Both the position numbers and the translations under genes were made by a program. The notes beneath the pieces were generated by a model. The model made no database searches and was not told the origin of the DNA. It saw only the letters and a program-made list of their open reading frames with translations. From contig WFRC01000259.1 in the NCBI GenBank assembly GCA_015486685.1, positions 1 to 12,347 of the forward strand: a stretch of 12,347 bases of DNA, in the 5' to 3' direction. Source of the stretch: Caldifarciminota bacterium. Its GTDB lineage: Bacteria; Hydrothermota; UBA3072; WFRC01. Of this stretch, positions 5,312-12,244 are shown in pieces. The stretch's first letter is position 1, and each line of letters opens with the position of its first letter.

Positions 5312-6619
5312 TTATTTCTCCTTTTCCAATGATCCCATTTTCGCCAGTTCGGAAAGAAGAGGCTTATAATATATTTTTTTGATCCCAAATGCAGTATAGA
5401 TATTTCCTTTAAGGGGACTTGTTTTTACTGCAAGTCCGGATTTTTCAAAAATTACTATCACTTCTCCATACCGATTTATTCCATAATGAATTCTATCCGG
5501 ATTATTGATAATATTATATACTTTTTGCTTATATCCTTCAAGGCTCTTAACTCCAAATTCCTTCATATGTTTATTAGAATGATATATCCAACTATTTATA
5601 CCATGAGTTGTTCCATTCATATTACTTTTTGATGCCACAGATTGCAATTTGGCAATACTTTTCCTATCCATTTCATAATTATTTATATTCCTTACAATTT
5701 TCTCATTTTCACTCTCAAATTCCTCAAAATATCCTACTGTCCTCGTTCTGCATCGCCAATGATAGGGGGGCAACTGAGAGGCCAACGGGAGGGATGAAGA
5801 GGGGATTCCTCGAATTCCCCCGACATCATTCCCTGATTTCATAGGTAGCATTTGCCTTAATTCCTTTTCACTCTTAATTGAAATTGCCTTATCAATATAG
5901 CTATTTAGTCTATCCGTTACAAATATTCTTCCATTCATCTCCCTGCATATATTCGTTGTCCGTCCGTCAAGTATTGCTACGATTTTTAGCCCTTTTATAC
6001 CTGCTTTTACATATCCTTTTACATTCGCAAATGTTCTAAGCCTGCTTGTTACATGTTCAGCTAAGCCCCGATAATAGTTCCTTTTTCGATCAATAAGCCC
6101 GGAAAAAGCAGTTTCAAATATATTTGCAAGCTCTTCGTTTGTAAGTCCTTTTTGTACGTATGTTTTAAAACCGTTTACTACCGTTTCATGAATGTATGAA
6201 TTGTAATGATCCCCGATCCAGAACATATTTTGTTCATGCATAAGAGTCAGAGCTCTGTGATCCTGTGCAGAGAAAGATAAATGTGCATTCACTTCTTTTA
6301 AACCCTCTTTATAGACTTCTGTCTCTATTTGTAATATCTCTTTCTCATTTAATTTTGTCATATCTTGACTTATTGATTTTTTCAGCTCTTCAAGTGTTTT
6401 ATATATTTTTTTCCAATCTGCTTTTTTATTTTTGTTTTTATATAATTCAGCTATTGCTCGATTTGCTGCTTTCACCTTTGCTTTATCAAGACTGTTTAAG
6501 GCGAAATTAGCTATATCTCTTTCGAGCTTTCTTAATGCACTCTCTGATATTTTATTGATATCTATCAGCTGCTCGATTATAACTTTTGCTTCGTAAATTT
6601 CATTTACCGTATATTGCAT
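5312..6619 (-). CDS. Mu gpF-like head morphogenesis protein with C-terminal BECR-like nuclease/toxin domain
   Basis: The start chosen is the ATG at 6619 (AAAGAG about 8 nt upstream); a TTG two codons earlier is a weaker alternative. The 435-residue product has a helical N-terminus (1-110), then a Mu protein F-like domain (about 145-298) with TNICREMNGRIF (Cys225) and LPPYHWRCRTR (His287, Cys290), the Cys/His pattern of the family, a minor head protein packed near the portal. After a linker, residues about 338-420 (YHSNKHMKEFG, IINNPDRIHYG, VIVIFEKSG, IYTAFG) resemble the phage barnase-EndoU-colicin E5/D-RelE-like nuclease (PBECR) domains known at the ends of such proteins. His347, His351 and Thr409 are candidate active residues. 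Domain assignment of the tail is by eye. The gene overlaps the portal gene by 20 nt. The middle holds a GC-rich patch (about 5764-5835). Confidence 0.82.
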   Translation of the reverse strand: MQYTVNEIYEAKVIIEQLIDINKISESALRKLERDIANFALNSLDKAKVKAANRAIAELYKNKNKKADWKKIYKTLEELKKSISQDMTKLNEKEILQIETEVYKEGLKEVNAHLSFSAQDHRALTLMHEQNMFWIGDHYNSYIHETVVNGFKTYVQKGLTNEELANIFETAFSGLIDRKRNYYRGLAEHVTSRLRTFANVKGYVKAGIKGLKIVAILDGRTTNICREMNGRIFVTDRLNSYIDKAISIKSEKELRQMLPMKSGNDVGGIRGIPSSSLPLASQLPPYHWRCRTRTVGYFEEFESENEKIVRNINNYEMDRKSIAKLQSVASKSNMNGTTHGINSWIYHSNKHMKEFGVKSLEGYKQKVYNIINNPDRIHYGINRYGEVIVIFEKSGLAVKTSPLKGNIYTAFGIKKIYYKPLLSELAKMGSLEKEK

Positions 6620-7901
6620 TTTCAATACTCTTTTGTATTATAAGAAGCTGTTCTTTTAGTCCCGGTCTTTTATCATTTTTCTGTATATTTAGTTTTTTAG
6701 CTGCTTCATCAGCTGAAAGTATGCCTGCATTAACAAGTTGAGCATAAGCTGTTGCCATTGCGTTGAAGTATGATGAATCATTGTTTTGAGCTGTGATATC
6801 AAGTTCGTTAAATTTTATTCTTGCCTTTTCTATGCCAAGTCCTTTACGCACCAAAAGAGTATTTAGAAGATATTCAAGACGACGTTGAAGAGGATCAATT
6901 AGAGTCTCTTTGAATATTTTCAATTGTCCTTCGACTTCTCCTGTTCCGCCAAGGCTTCCCGAAGAAACAATGCCGAGAAGACGTGGAGGTACACCATGAA
7001 TACTCGCAACTTCATCTCGATTTGCTTTGCGGAATTCACCGAATGCCTGATCTACTATCTGCTTGCCAAGTTCTTTTAATTCGATCTCTTGTTCCGGATC
7101 TTCAAGTGAAAGAGAAATCGCTCTATGAGCATTTGCAACGCCTTTTACATTTTCTTGCAAGAAAGATTGTAATGTTTTTTCCACTTTTGTTGATAATTCT
7201 CCACCTTTTATAAGAATTAAGAGTGGAGGGATTGCATTATTCGTAAAATAATTTATATTATACTGCATGGCATCTCTATCCCCAATCATGGCTGCAAGAG
7301 AGGGCAACCAATCCGGAATACCATACCAATCATGAAGTGGTGAATACTGTTTAAAAAATATCATTTCATGTTTTTGGCTGAATAATTGCCCTGGTTGATA
7401 CTTTAAAAATTTTGTATCTTTTGAATTTTTTGTCTGTATAAAACTATTGCCATTTTCTGCAATTTTAACGGTCGCAGCTCGTGCATGATATATTTTCTGA
7501 GGTTTCCCTTCAACCGGATCCCTTGCAGTTTCCAAAAATGAATAGCCTATTGCAATATAATCGATTATGAATTTTGTAATTACACTTGAAAAATCTTCCT
7601 CTTCCGTGCAATTTTTCACCCAATTTTTAAGCAAGGCAATTTCTTTTTCATCTTCTCCCTCTATATGCCATCCAAGGTCACTTACACATGCAGATTTAAT
7701 ACCAATGCACCTTCTGTGATATGTATTGACTTCCATCAAACTGGCAAGAGAAATGGGGTCGTAAGGAGGAATAATTATACCTCCTGAATCATTATCGATT
7801 CTTGCTGATTTATTCTGCATGCTACTTTTTAACAATTCTGTTATGCTTGAATTGTTCCTTCCAACATCATATTCTTTTACTTTAATACTCTTTTTTACCA
7901 T
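6600..7901 (-). CDS. Phage portal protein (PBSX/HK97-type)
   Basis: A 433-residue portal subunit, one of twelve forming the ring through which DNA enters the head. Seen: PPYDPISLASLMEVNTYHRRC (about 46-66), a typical early portal block; GLGWHIEG-like 'DLGWHIEG'; YGIPDWLPSLAAM (about 193-205), the conserved 'GIP' segment; YFTNNAIPP (about 217-225), and the C-terminal GTGEVEGQLKIFKETLIDPLQRRLEYLLN helix region (about 317-345). These match Phage_portal families rather than the DUF935 portal of Mu itself. It sits between large terminase (7-nt overlap) and the gpF-like gene (20-nt overlap), the canonical order. AAGGAG lies 9 nt before the ATG at 7901. The product is a normal length for this type of portal and looks intact. 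Confidence 0.9.
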   Translation of the reverse strand: MVKKSIKVKEYDVGRNNSSITELLKSSMQNKSARIDNDSGGIIIPPYDPISLASLMEVNTYHRRCIGIKSACVSDLGWHIEGEDEKEIALLKNWVKNCTEEEDFSSVITKFIIDYIAIGYSFLETARDPVEGKPQKIYHARAATVKIAENGNSFIQTKNSKDTKFLKYQPGQLFSQKHEMIFFKQYSPLHDWYGIPDWLPSLAAMIGDRDAMQYNINYFTNNAIPPLLILIKGGELSTKVEKTLQSFLQENVKGVANAHRAISLSLEDPEQEIELKELGKQIVDQAFGEFRKANRDEVASIHGVPPRLLGIVSSGSLGGTGEVEGQLKIFKETLIDPLQRRLEYLLNTLLVRKGLGIEKARIKFNELDITAQNNDSSYFNAMATAYAQLVNAGILSADEAAKKLNIQKNDKRPGLKEQLLIIQKSIENAIYGK

Positions 7902-9388
7902 AATTTCACTCTCCTTATTTTTCGATTTTTCTTTTCAAATAGTTCAATTGCCCCCGAAAGTGCATCCGGAGCATCATCAAAATCATAATCCGGGTATCCA
8001 AGTAATTGTTTAATTAGTTCATGCGAATCGATATCGTCCCTATTAAATAGAATTCTGCCCCTTTCAAGAAGAGGAGCCGTCTTCTGTATTCGAATATCCT
8101 TATCTATCTTGTTCGTTTTTCCCCGTATTGGTAGATTATACCCTCTTATTTCAGCCTGTTTGTCATATTCCTTGAATAATCCGGCTTGCCAGAAGTTATC
8201 TTCCATTCTTATTTCAACAATTTTATTGATGTCTTCATAAATTTCATAAGTTCCTTTGACCATATTCAAAATACTTTCCTGTTTTATCCTTGTTTTTATG
8301 ATATAATATTTACCTTTCCAAAAAAACATACATATTTGAGCTTTATAATCACTTCCTTTTCTTTTTTTTGTCCTCTTCTTCTCCCCGAAACTCGGGTCGA
8401 TATATATAACACCATTGCCCTTTTTTAAAACTATATCTCTTTCTTTCGATGTCATATATATAATCCATTCCCTTTTAAATATTTTACCTTCTTGTATTGG
8501 ATTTTGTTGCCATTCCTTTTCAAAGCTAAAGCCCAATAGTTTTCTCAATTTCAATAATTTCTCAATCGGTACTCTTTCCGGCCATAATGCCGTTCCATTT
8601 TCCTGAATTGCTCTCCAGATCCGGATATTTATATTGTCTTTTCCTCGCATTTCATCTATAAATAGCTTCAATGCACAATTCTCGGCCATGATTGTTCCAA
8701 GCCATACGAGTGTTCCTTTTTCATCGAGTGCCCCATACACTGCCTCTTTTACCCATTTCACTTTTTCCCTATTCAAAAACTCATTTTGCACATTTTTATC
8801 ATTTTCAAGGTCATCGAGCACAATATAATCAGGCCTTGCAGTTCTATATTTTCTCCCCCTAATTCTTCCACCGTAACCCAATGCAAGAAATCTACACCCA
8901 TTTCTAATGACAAAATCATCGCTTTCCCACCAACCGTCCGTAATTTGCTTTCCAAAATCAGCTAATATTCTTTTATTCTCTTCGAATTCAATCTTAATTG
9001 CTCTATGACTATCAGATGCTATATCGACTGTATCTGAAATCTGTATGATGAATCTTCTTTTTCTGTATAATGCCTGCCAAATTTTATATGCAAACCCGGG
9101 AATCGTACTCTTTGCATGATCCCTCGGAGCTGCAAATACATTTATAGTTTTATTCCGTTGTTCGCATAATGAATTCATCTCGAAATGAAATTGAGCCGAA
9201 GGCAAAGTAAAATAATGCGGCAAATATGTTCTGTAAAAATAAAATGGATCTTTTCTTGCCTTTTCTACTCTATCCTTTCTCGCTTGATCTGATAGATCCT
9301 TAAATGGCGTTATTTCACGTATTGATTGTATCAATTCTTGCCATTTTCTATTGAATTGTCGTTCCGTTAGGCTCCTAATTTTTGACAT
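7895..9388 (-). CDS. terL: Terminase large subunit
   Basis: This 497-residue ATPase-nuclease drives DNA packaging and cuts the concatemer or integrated genome. The ATPase half shows Walker A APRDHAKST (87-95), Walker B YIVLDDLE (188-195) and the coupling motif VWLGTI (228-233). The nuclease half shows YIDPSF with Asp331, an acidic residue region around MED (396-398), and the C-terminal FDDAPDALSGA (470-480) with Asp471/472/475, giving the usual three-acid RNase H-like site. The variant Walker A (Arg-Asp-His in place of the classic glycines) is common in this terminase branch. It starts within the end of the small terminase gene (14-nt overlap), with AAGGAG 4 nt before ATG 9388. It looks complete. 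Confidence 0.96.
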   Translation of the reverse strand: MSKIRSLTERQFNRKWQELIQSIREITPFKDLSDQARKDRVEKARKDPFYFYRTYLPHYFTLPSAQFHFEMNSLCEQRNKTINVFAAPRDHAKSTIPGFAYKIWQALYRKRRFIIQISDTVDIASDSHRAIKIEFEENKRILADFGKQITDGWWESDDFVIRNGCRFLALGYGGRIRGRKYRTARPDYIVLDDLENDKNVQNEFLNREKVKWVKEAVYGALDEKGTLVWLGTIMAENCALKLFIDEMRGKDNINIRIWRAIQENGTALWPERVPIEKLLKLRKLLGFSFEKEWQQNPIQEGKIFKREWIIYMTSKERDIVLKKGNGVIYIDPSFGEKKRTKKRKGSDYKAQICMFFWKGKYYIIKTRIKQESILNMVKGTYEIYEDINKIVEIRMEDNFWQAGLFKEYDKQAEIRGYNLPIRGKTNKIDKDIRIQKTAPLLERGRILFNRDDIDSHELIKQLLGYPDYDFDDAPDALSGAIELFEKKNRKIRRVKLW

Positions 9389-9824
9389 ATTTCTCCTTTA
9401 TGAATTCAGAAAACTCAGGAAGATATTCTTCCAGTTTCTCAATAAAAATTGGATCTTCTTTTAGCTTTGCAAATTTAATAAGATCATGCCCAAATGCGAG
9501 TAGATAGCCTAATATATCTTTCTCCGGATTTAAATTCTTTAATAATTTATTGATTTTGCTTATTGTATCTGCTGTTTTACCATCCTTCAGATCATCTACA
9601 GATAACTTTATAAGCAGCTGATTCAATGCATTTTTTACCTTATTTGCGATTCCCATATCACTCATTGACATTTGCCTTTTTTCTTTCCATTTATGTTTTT
9701 TTGATATACTATATAATGTGTTTTGATTTATATTGTATTTTTTTGCAATTCTCGGGATTGAAATATCATATTCAACATATTCTTTTTCGAGCAATTCAAG
9801 CAATTTAGGTTCTATTTTAGACAT
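9375..9824 (-). CDS. Terminase small subunit
   Basis: The product (149 residues from the ATG at 9824) has an N-terminal helix-turn-helix of terminase type: IPRIAKKYNINQNTLYSISKKHKWKEKRQ (about 22-50), followed by a helical oligomerisation region and a C-terminal segment (PIFIEKLEEYLPEFSEFIKEKYVKN) likely contacting the large subunit. It would recognise packaging DNA. An ATG three codons earlier (9833) directly abuts AAAGGA, leaving no spacer; the 9824 ATG has the same AAAGGA at 9 nt and is preferred. It overlaps large terminase by 14 nt and the upstream HTH gene by 8 nt. Family by HTH, size and position. Confidence 0.82.
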   Translation of the reverse strand: MSKIEPKLLELLEKEYVEYDISIPRIAKKYNINQNTLYSISKKHKWKEKRQMSMSDMGIANKVKNALNQLLIKLSVDDLKDGKTADTISKINKLLKNLNPEKDILGYLLAFGHDLIKFAKLKEDPIFIEKLEEYLPEFSEFIKEKYVKN

Positions 9825-10002
9825 TTGCTCCATTCCTTTGAATATATTTTATTATTTCTCTCCCGAGTATCCTATACTGCTTGCCAACTTTTACCGTCTT
9901 TATTTCCATATAATCAATCTGTCTATATATTGTTGCTACCGATACTCTTAATATTTCAGCAACTTCATTTGCCGTATATAATTTGTCCTTATTTATTTCC
10001 AT
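9817..10002 (-). CDS. Excisionase/MerR-like helix-turn-helix protein (HTH_17 type)
   Basis: The start is taken at ATG 10002, with AGGAGG 4 nt upstream inside the preceding gene's end; a longer frame from 10041 has no such site. The 61-residue product reads LYTANEVAEILRVSVATIYRQIDYMEIKTVKVGKQYRI: the classic excisionase-family layout of HTH (residues about 8-27), then a short wing with KVGKQYRI, ending in a helix (EIIKYIQRNG). Such proteins bind DNA as accessory factors in excision or as small regulators. Lying just before the terminase genes, it could control late transcription or packaging; this is inference. It overlaps both neighbours (14 and 8 nt). Confidence 0.85.
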   Translation of the reverse strand: MEINKDKLYTANEVAEILRVSVATIYRQIDYMEIKTVKVGKQYRILGREIIKYIQRNGANV

Positions 10003-10312
10003 CCGACCTCCTTTTTCTCCATATTGCATTTTTGCAATCATATAAGTCTTGCGACAATCTTACCTTTTCTTTTATCAATTCTAAAGATTTTTCTTGCAAT
10101 TTAGCCATATGTATCAATTCTTTCTCTTTTTTAGCAAATCGCTTTAAGGAACAACTCTTTTCTTTATCTGATAAATCTGATTGAAGCAGCACATCCGCTC
10201 TTAGTCTAAGGGTTATAATATCCCTATATGGATCAGCATTAAGTATATTATCGATTTCTCTTATTCTCTTTTCAATAATTTCTTTTATTTTAATGTAATA
10301 TTCAATTCTCAC
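9989..10312 (-). CDS. Hypothetical coiled-coil protein
   Basis: A 107-residue product from a GTG at 10312, chosen because GGAGG lies 6 nt upstream; an ATG at 10348 would extend it within the GemA-like gene without a visible SD. It is almost entirely helical and charged (IEKRIREIDNILNA near the start, KEKELIHMAKLQEKSLELIKEK later), with a single Cys pair region (SCSLKRF; LYDCKNAIW). No family recognised. Long helices with an Asn-Ala-Asp-Pro break (about 24-28) suggest a two-helix hairpin. It overlaps the GemA-like gene by 11 nt and the HTH gene by 14 nt, so it is translated as part of the same unit. Confidence 0.7.
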   Translation of the reverse strand: MRIEYYIKIKEIIEKRIREIDNILNADPYRDIITLRLRADVLLQSDLSDKEKSCSLKRFAKKEKELIHMAKLQEKSLELIKEKVRLSQDLYDCKNAIWRKRRSDGNK

Positions 10313-10709
10313 TCTTTTCCTCCCATTTGACCATATTGTCAAGAGCAAGTACTATTTTTTGTAAGTCTCTACCCATGCAAGAATAAATATTTTTCTTTTT
10401 TGTGATCCTAAATATAAAGCCATTTAATCTTTTTGTGTCGACCCTATTACCATTTTCCCAGCCAAGTTTATAACAAAGTGCGAATATTTTCTTTCTCATT
10501 TTATAATATCCCTTTGTCTTATTCTTGATTTCTTGTAATAATCTGCTGTTGATTTTATGCAATTCTGATATTGTAAGTTTTGAAATGTGTCTTTTACCTG
10601 TTAAACTTTCTGCTATTATATGTATTGTTTTGGAATCATATCCAAGTTCATGAGCCAATGCCCATAACATTCTATTGTTTTTATTCCTTTTTTCATTTAG
10701 TAAACCCAT
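10302..10709 (-). CDS. gemA: GemA / Mu gp16-like protein (DUF1018)
   Basis: This 135-residue protein matches the Mu-like phage GemA family in order of blocks: MLWALAHELGYD (14-25), IHIIAESLTGKRHISKLT (29-46), then KKIFALCYKLGWENGNRVDTKRLNGFI (about 73-99), and a final helix MGRDLQKIVLALDNMVKW (about 112-129). GemA is a middle regulator in Mu-type transposable phages that affects host gyrase and gene expression; its exact action is not well known. The SD is weak (AAGG 7 nt before ATG 10709). A direct repeat ATTTGTCAA (10708-10716 and 10731-10739) flanks the start. This is one of the best signs that the phage is Mu-like. Confidence 0.8.
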   Translation of the reverse strand: MGLLNEKRNKNNRMLWALAHELGYDSKTIHIIAESLTGKRHISKLTISELHKINSRLLQEIKNKTKGYYKMRKKIFALCYKLGWENGNRVDTKRLNGFIFRITKKKNIYSCMGRDLQKIVLALDNMVKWEEKSEN

Positions 10710-10739
10710 TTGTCAACCTTTTTTAAGTTTATTTGTCAA
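10708..10739. repeat. 9-bp direct repeat flanking the start of the GemA-like gene
   Basis: ATTTGTCAA occurs at 10708-10716 and again at 10731-10739, 23 nt apart, that is about two helical turns. One copy covers the GemA-like ATG, the other the stop of the upstream gene. On the minus strand each copy contains TTGACA, but no -10 fits downstream, so a pair of protein-binding sites is more likely than promoters. Confidence 0.5.
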
Positions 10740-11155
10740 TTTTTTCTTTCCTTTTGATCCATGTCATTTTTAATTGCATAATAAGCATAAATAGCAGTAG
10801 CAGCCCAAATTTTTTTACTTTCTCCTCTTGCCTTTCTTGCTATTTTTATACACATCTCGACTAATCCGCTAAATTCCTTTGGAATAGGTCCATATTTATT
10901 ATTATTGTTGTTATCCTTAAAATATAAATTCAAGCCTTCGCCCTTATAATAAGTATATTTGTATTTTCTCCTCTTTTTTATTTTTACATAGCCTAACTCT
11001 TCAAGTTCCATTAATCGATGTTTCCAATATGTGCTATAATGTCCCATTTTACTGGTTATTTCCCTTATCGAATAATATCGATTATCATTAAAGAGCTCGT
11101 CAGTATGGCTATCAGCCATAGACGAGTGGATGGTATCCACTCGTTTCGCTCTCAT
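10736..11155 (-). CDS. Probable winged-helix DNA-binding protein, unknown role
   Basis: A 139-residue product from ATG 11155 (AGGAGG 7 nt upstream, TAATG overlap with the DUF3164 gene). Residues about 27-80 look like a winged helix: YYSIREITSKMG (helix), STYWKHRLMELEELGYVKIKKR (recognition-type helix), then a strand pair KYKYTYYKG. A poly-Asn linker (81-85) separates it from a hydrophobic C-terminal helix (GLVEMCIKIARKARG, IWAATAIYAYYAIKND). In a Mu-like plan it sits in the middle-gene block, and may be a regulator. No named family recognised. Its first 17 codons carry two consecutive perfect DNA hairpins (11104-11120 and 11122-11144). Confidence 0.7.
   Translation of the reverse strand: MRAKRVDTIHSSMADSHTDELFNDNRYYSIREITSKMGHYSTYWKHRLMELEELGYVKIKKRRKYKYTYYKGEGLNLYFKDNNNNNKYGPIPKEFSGLVEMCIKIARKARGESKKIWAATAIYAYYAIKNDMDQKERKN
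11104..11144 (-). repeat. Two consecutive perfect inverted repeats at the 5' end of the winged-helix gene
   Basis: Hairpin one: arms 11122-11131 and 11135-11144, ten perfect pairs, 3-nt loop. Hairpin two: arms 11104-11110 and 11114-11120, seven perfect pairs, 3-nt loop; one base separates them. In the transcript they come within 12 nt of the ATG. They could fold as RNA to control translation or serve as operator sites for a dimeric protein. Confidence 0.7.
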
Positions 11156-11754
11156 TAAAAATCCTCCTTATGAGCATTGTCTACAATTTCCCATCCGTCA
11201 TCCGTTTTTTTATATATATTTACATACATTTTGCTTTTGTCGCTTTCCATTGCCGCCTTAAGAAGTTCCTGAGCCCTTCTTAAATTACTATCATTGAACT
11301 TCATATTGATAAACTGTAGCAATCCCGCACTCAAAGTTATTTTACGCTTGCTCTCGAATAATCCTTTTAAAAATCCTATCATTTTCCCTGAATCACCTTC
11401 ATCTGCTCTTTTTAGATGCTTTTCAATATATTCATCTACAATTTTTTTTGCCAGTTCTGCATTTTCGTTTAGTCTGATAAAGTCTTTATGGACAATCTGC
11501 ATTTTATATTTCCCGTCGATTGTTTTAATTGAAAATTTTTGTAGCTTATCATCTAATGTTTTGTTTGTATTTTCAAGTATTGCATATACATTCTTCCGTA
11601 GAAATTCCTCATATTTCTCTTTTTCACGGTCCATTTTTGCTTTTCTTTGCAATGTCCGTCTAATTAATCTGTCATTGTCGACTAAAATCGGATTAATTAG
11701 CTTTTTTAGCTCCTTTTTTGTCATATTCTTTAGATCTAAATCTTTAATTCTCAT
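11155..11754 (-). CDS. DUF3164-like Mu-type phage protein
   Basis: This 199-residue protein has the block order of the DUF3164 family found in the early region of Mu-like phages: a helical N-terminus, DGKYKMQIVHKDFIRLNENAELAKKIVDEYIEKHLKR (about 80-116), a middle with LKGLFESKRKITLSAGLLQFINMKFND (about 128-154), and the final LLKAAMESDKSKMYVNIYKKTDDGWEIVD (about 164-192), where 'SK.Y..iY....DG.W..I' is the typical ending. Function is unknown; it usually lies downstream of transposase genes. AGGAGG lies 5 nt before ATG 11754; a stem-loop (11766-11786) directly precedes that SD. It looks complete. Confidence 0.72.
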   Translation of the reverse strand: MRIKDLDLKNMTKKELKKLINPILVDNDRLIRRTLQRKAKMDREKEKYEEFLRKNVYAILENTNKTLDDKLQKFSIKTIDGKYKMQIVHKDFIRLNENAELAKKIVDEYIEKHLKRADEGDSGKMIGFLKGLFESKRKITLSAGLLQFINMKFNDSNLRRAQELLKAAMESDKSKMYVNIYKKTDDGWEIVDNAHKEDF

Positions 11755-11763
11755 ATATTCCTC

Positions 11764-11985
11764 CTAACACCCGTTAATAGGGTGTTTAACATTTAATAAT
11801 TCGAATTTTGTATCTTGATGCTTTTGAATCTTGACATATTTACGTAATTTTAAACCTAATATACTGTCTCCATCCGAGCATAAATCGAGCAATTCCGCAT
11901 CAAAAACATCTTTTTTTATCATATCTATTACCCTTTTTTTCCCGAGGATGTTGATTATTTCTTTAATATCAATTAGAATCTTCAC
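11764..11985 (-). CDS. Hypothetical small protein
   Basis: A 73-residue product from a GTG at 11985, which has a very strong SD (GGAGG 6 nt upstream). It is helical at first (IKEIINILGKKRVIDMIKKD), then has DAELLDLCSDGDSILGLKLRKYVKI and ends HPINGC. No family recognised. The pattern of a short helix pair plus a strand unit is compatible with a small regulator but shows no HTH signature. It overlaps the upstream gene by 17 nt and is followed after 9 nt by the DUF3164-like gene, so it belongs to the same operon. Confidence 0.65.
   Translation of the reverse strand: MKILIDIKEIINILGKKRVIDMIKKDVFDAELLDLCSDGDSILGLKLRKYVKIQKHQDTKFELLNVKHPINGC
11766..11786 (-). repeat. Stem-loop directly before the DUF3164 ribosome site
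   Basis: AACACCC (11786-11780 on the minus strand) pairs perfectly with GGGTGTT (11772-11766) around a 7-nt loop. It overlaps the stop codon of the upstream gene and the AGGAGG of the next begins right after it. There is no U-tract, so it is not a terminator; it may tune translation or mark a processing site. Confidence 0.6.
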
Positions 11986-12244
11986 TCTGAACCTCCTTTC
12001 TTATTTTATTGGAGCCTTTGCCATAATATCTGCCGGCTTTTCTGTATTCTTTCCAGAATTCCTTCATCGTTTTCTCCTTTTCTCCTTCTTTATTATCCCA
12101 TTCTTCTATTATATTTTTTAAGTATTTTGTTTTTTTGTCTTCCAATATTTTTAAATCTTTCTTAAATTGTGCTTCCAAATCGGCTCTCATTGCCCAATAA
12201 TTCAACACTATTGTTCTAATTTTTTGATACATTTCTTTTGTCAT
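11969..12244 (-). CDS. Hypothetical coiled-coil protein
   Basis: A 91-residue, highly charged, nearly all-helical product (YQKIRTIVLNYWAMRADLEAQFKKDLKILEDKKTKYLKNIIEEW, then a Glu/Lys-rich second half). It has no membrane segment or recognisable motif. The ATG at 12244 has AAGGAG 8 nt upstream. It starts inside the end of the membrane-protein gene (29-nt overlap) and overlaps the next gene by 17 nt. A helical small early protein of unknown role; I cannot assign it. Confidence 0.68.
   Translation of the reverse strand: MTKEMYQKIRTIVLNYWAMRADLEAQFKKDLKILEDKKTKYLKNIIEEWDNKEGEKEKTMKEFWKEYRKAGRYYGKGSNKIRKEVQSEDSN

Noticed and set aside
10709..10739. TTGACA hexamers on the minus strand as promoter -35 boxes
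   Set aside because: No TATAAT-like box at 16-18 nt from either one; the hexamers are part of a direct repeat and of the stop and start context.
11294..11767. Plus-strand frame of 157 codons opposite the DUF3164-like gene
   Set aside because: The minus-strand gene has a strong SD, operon overlaps and a family-like ending; the plus frame has none of these.
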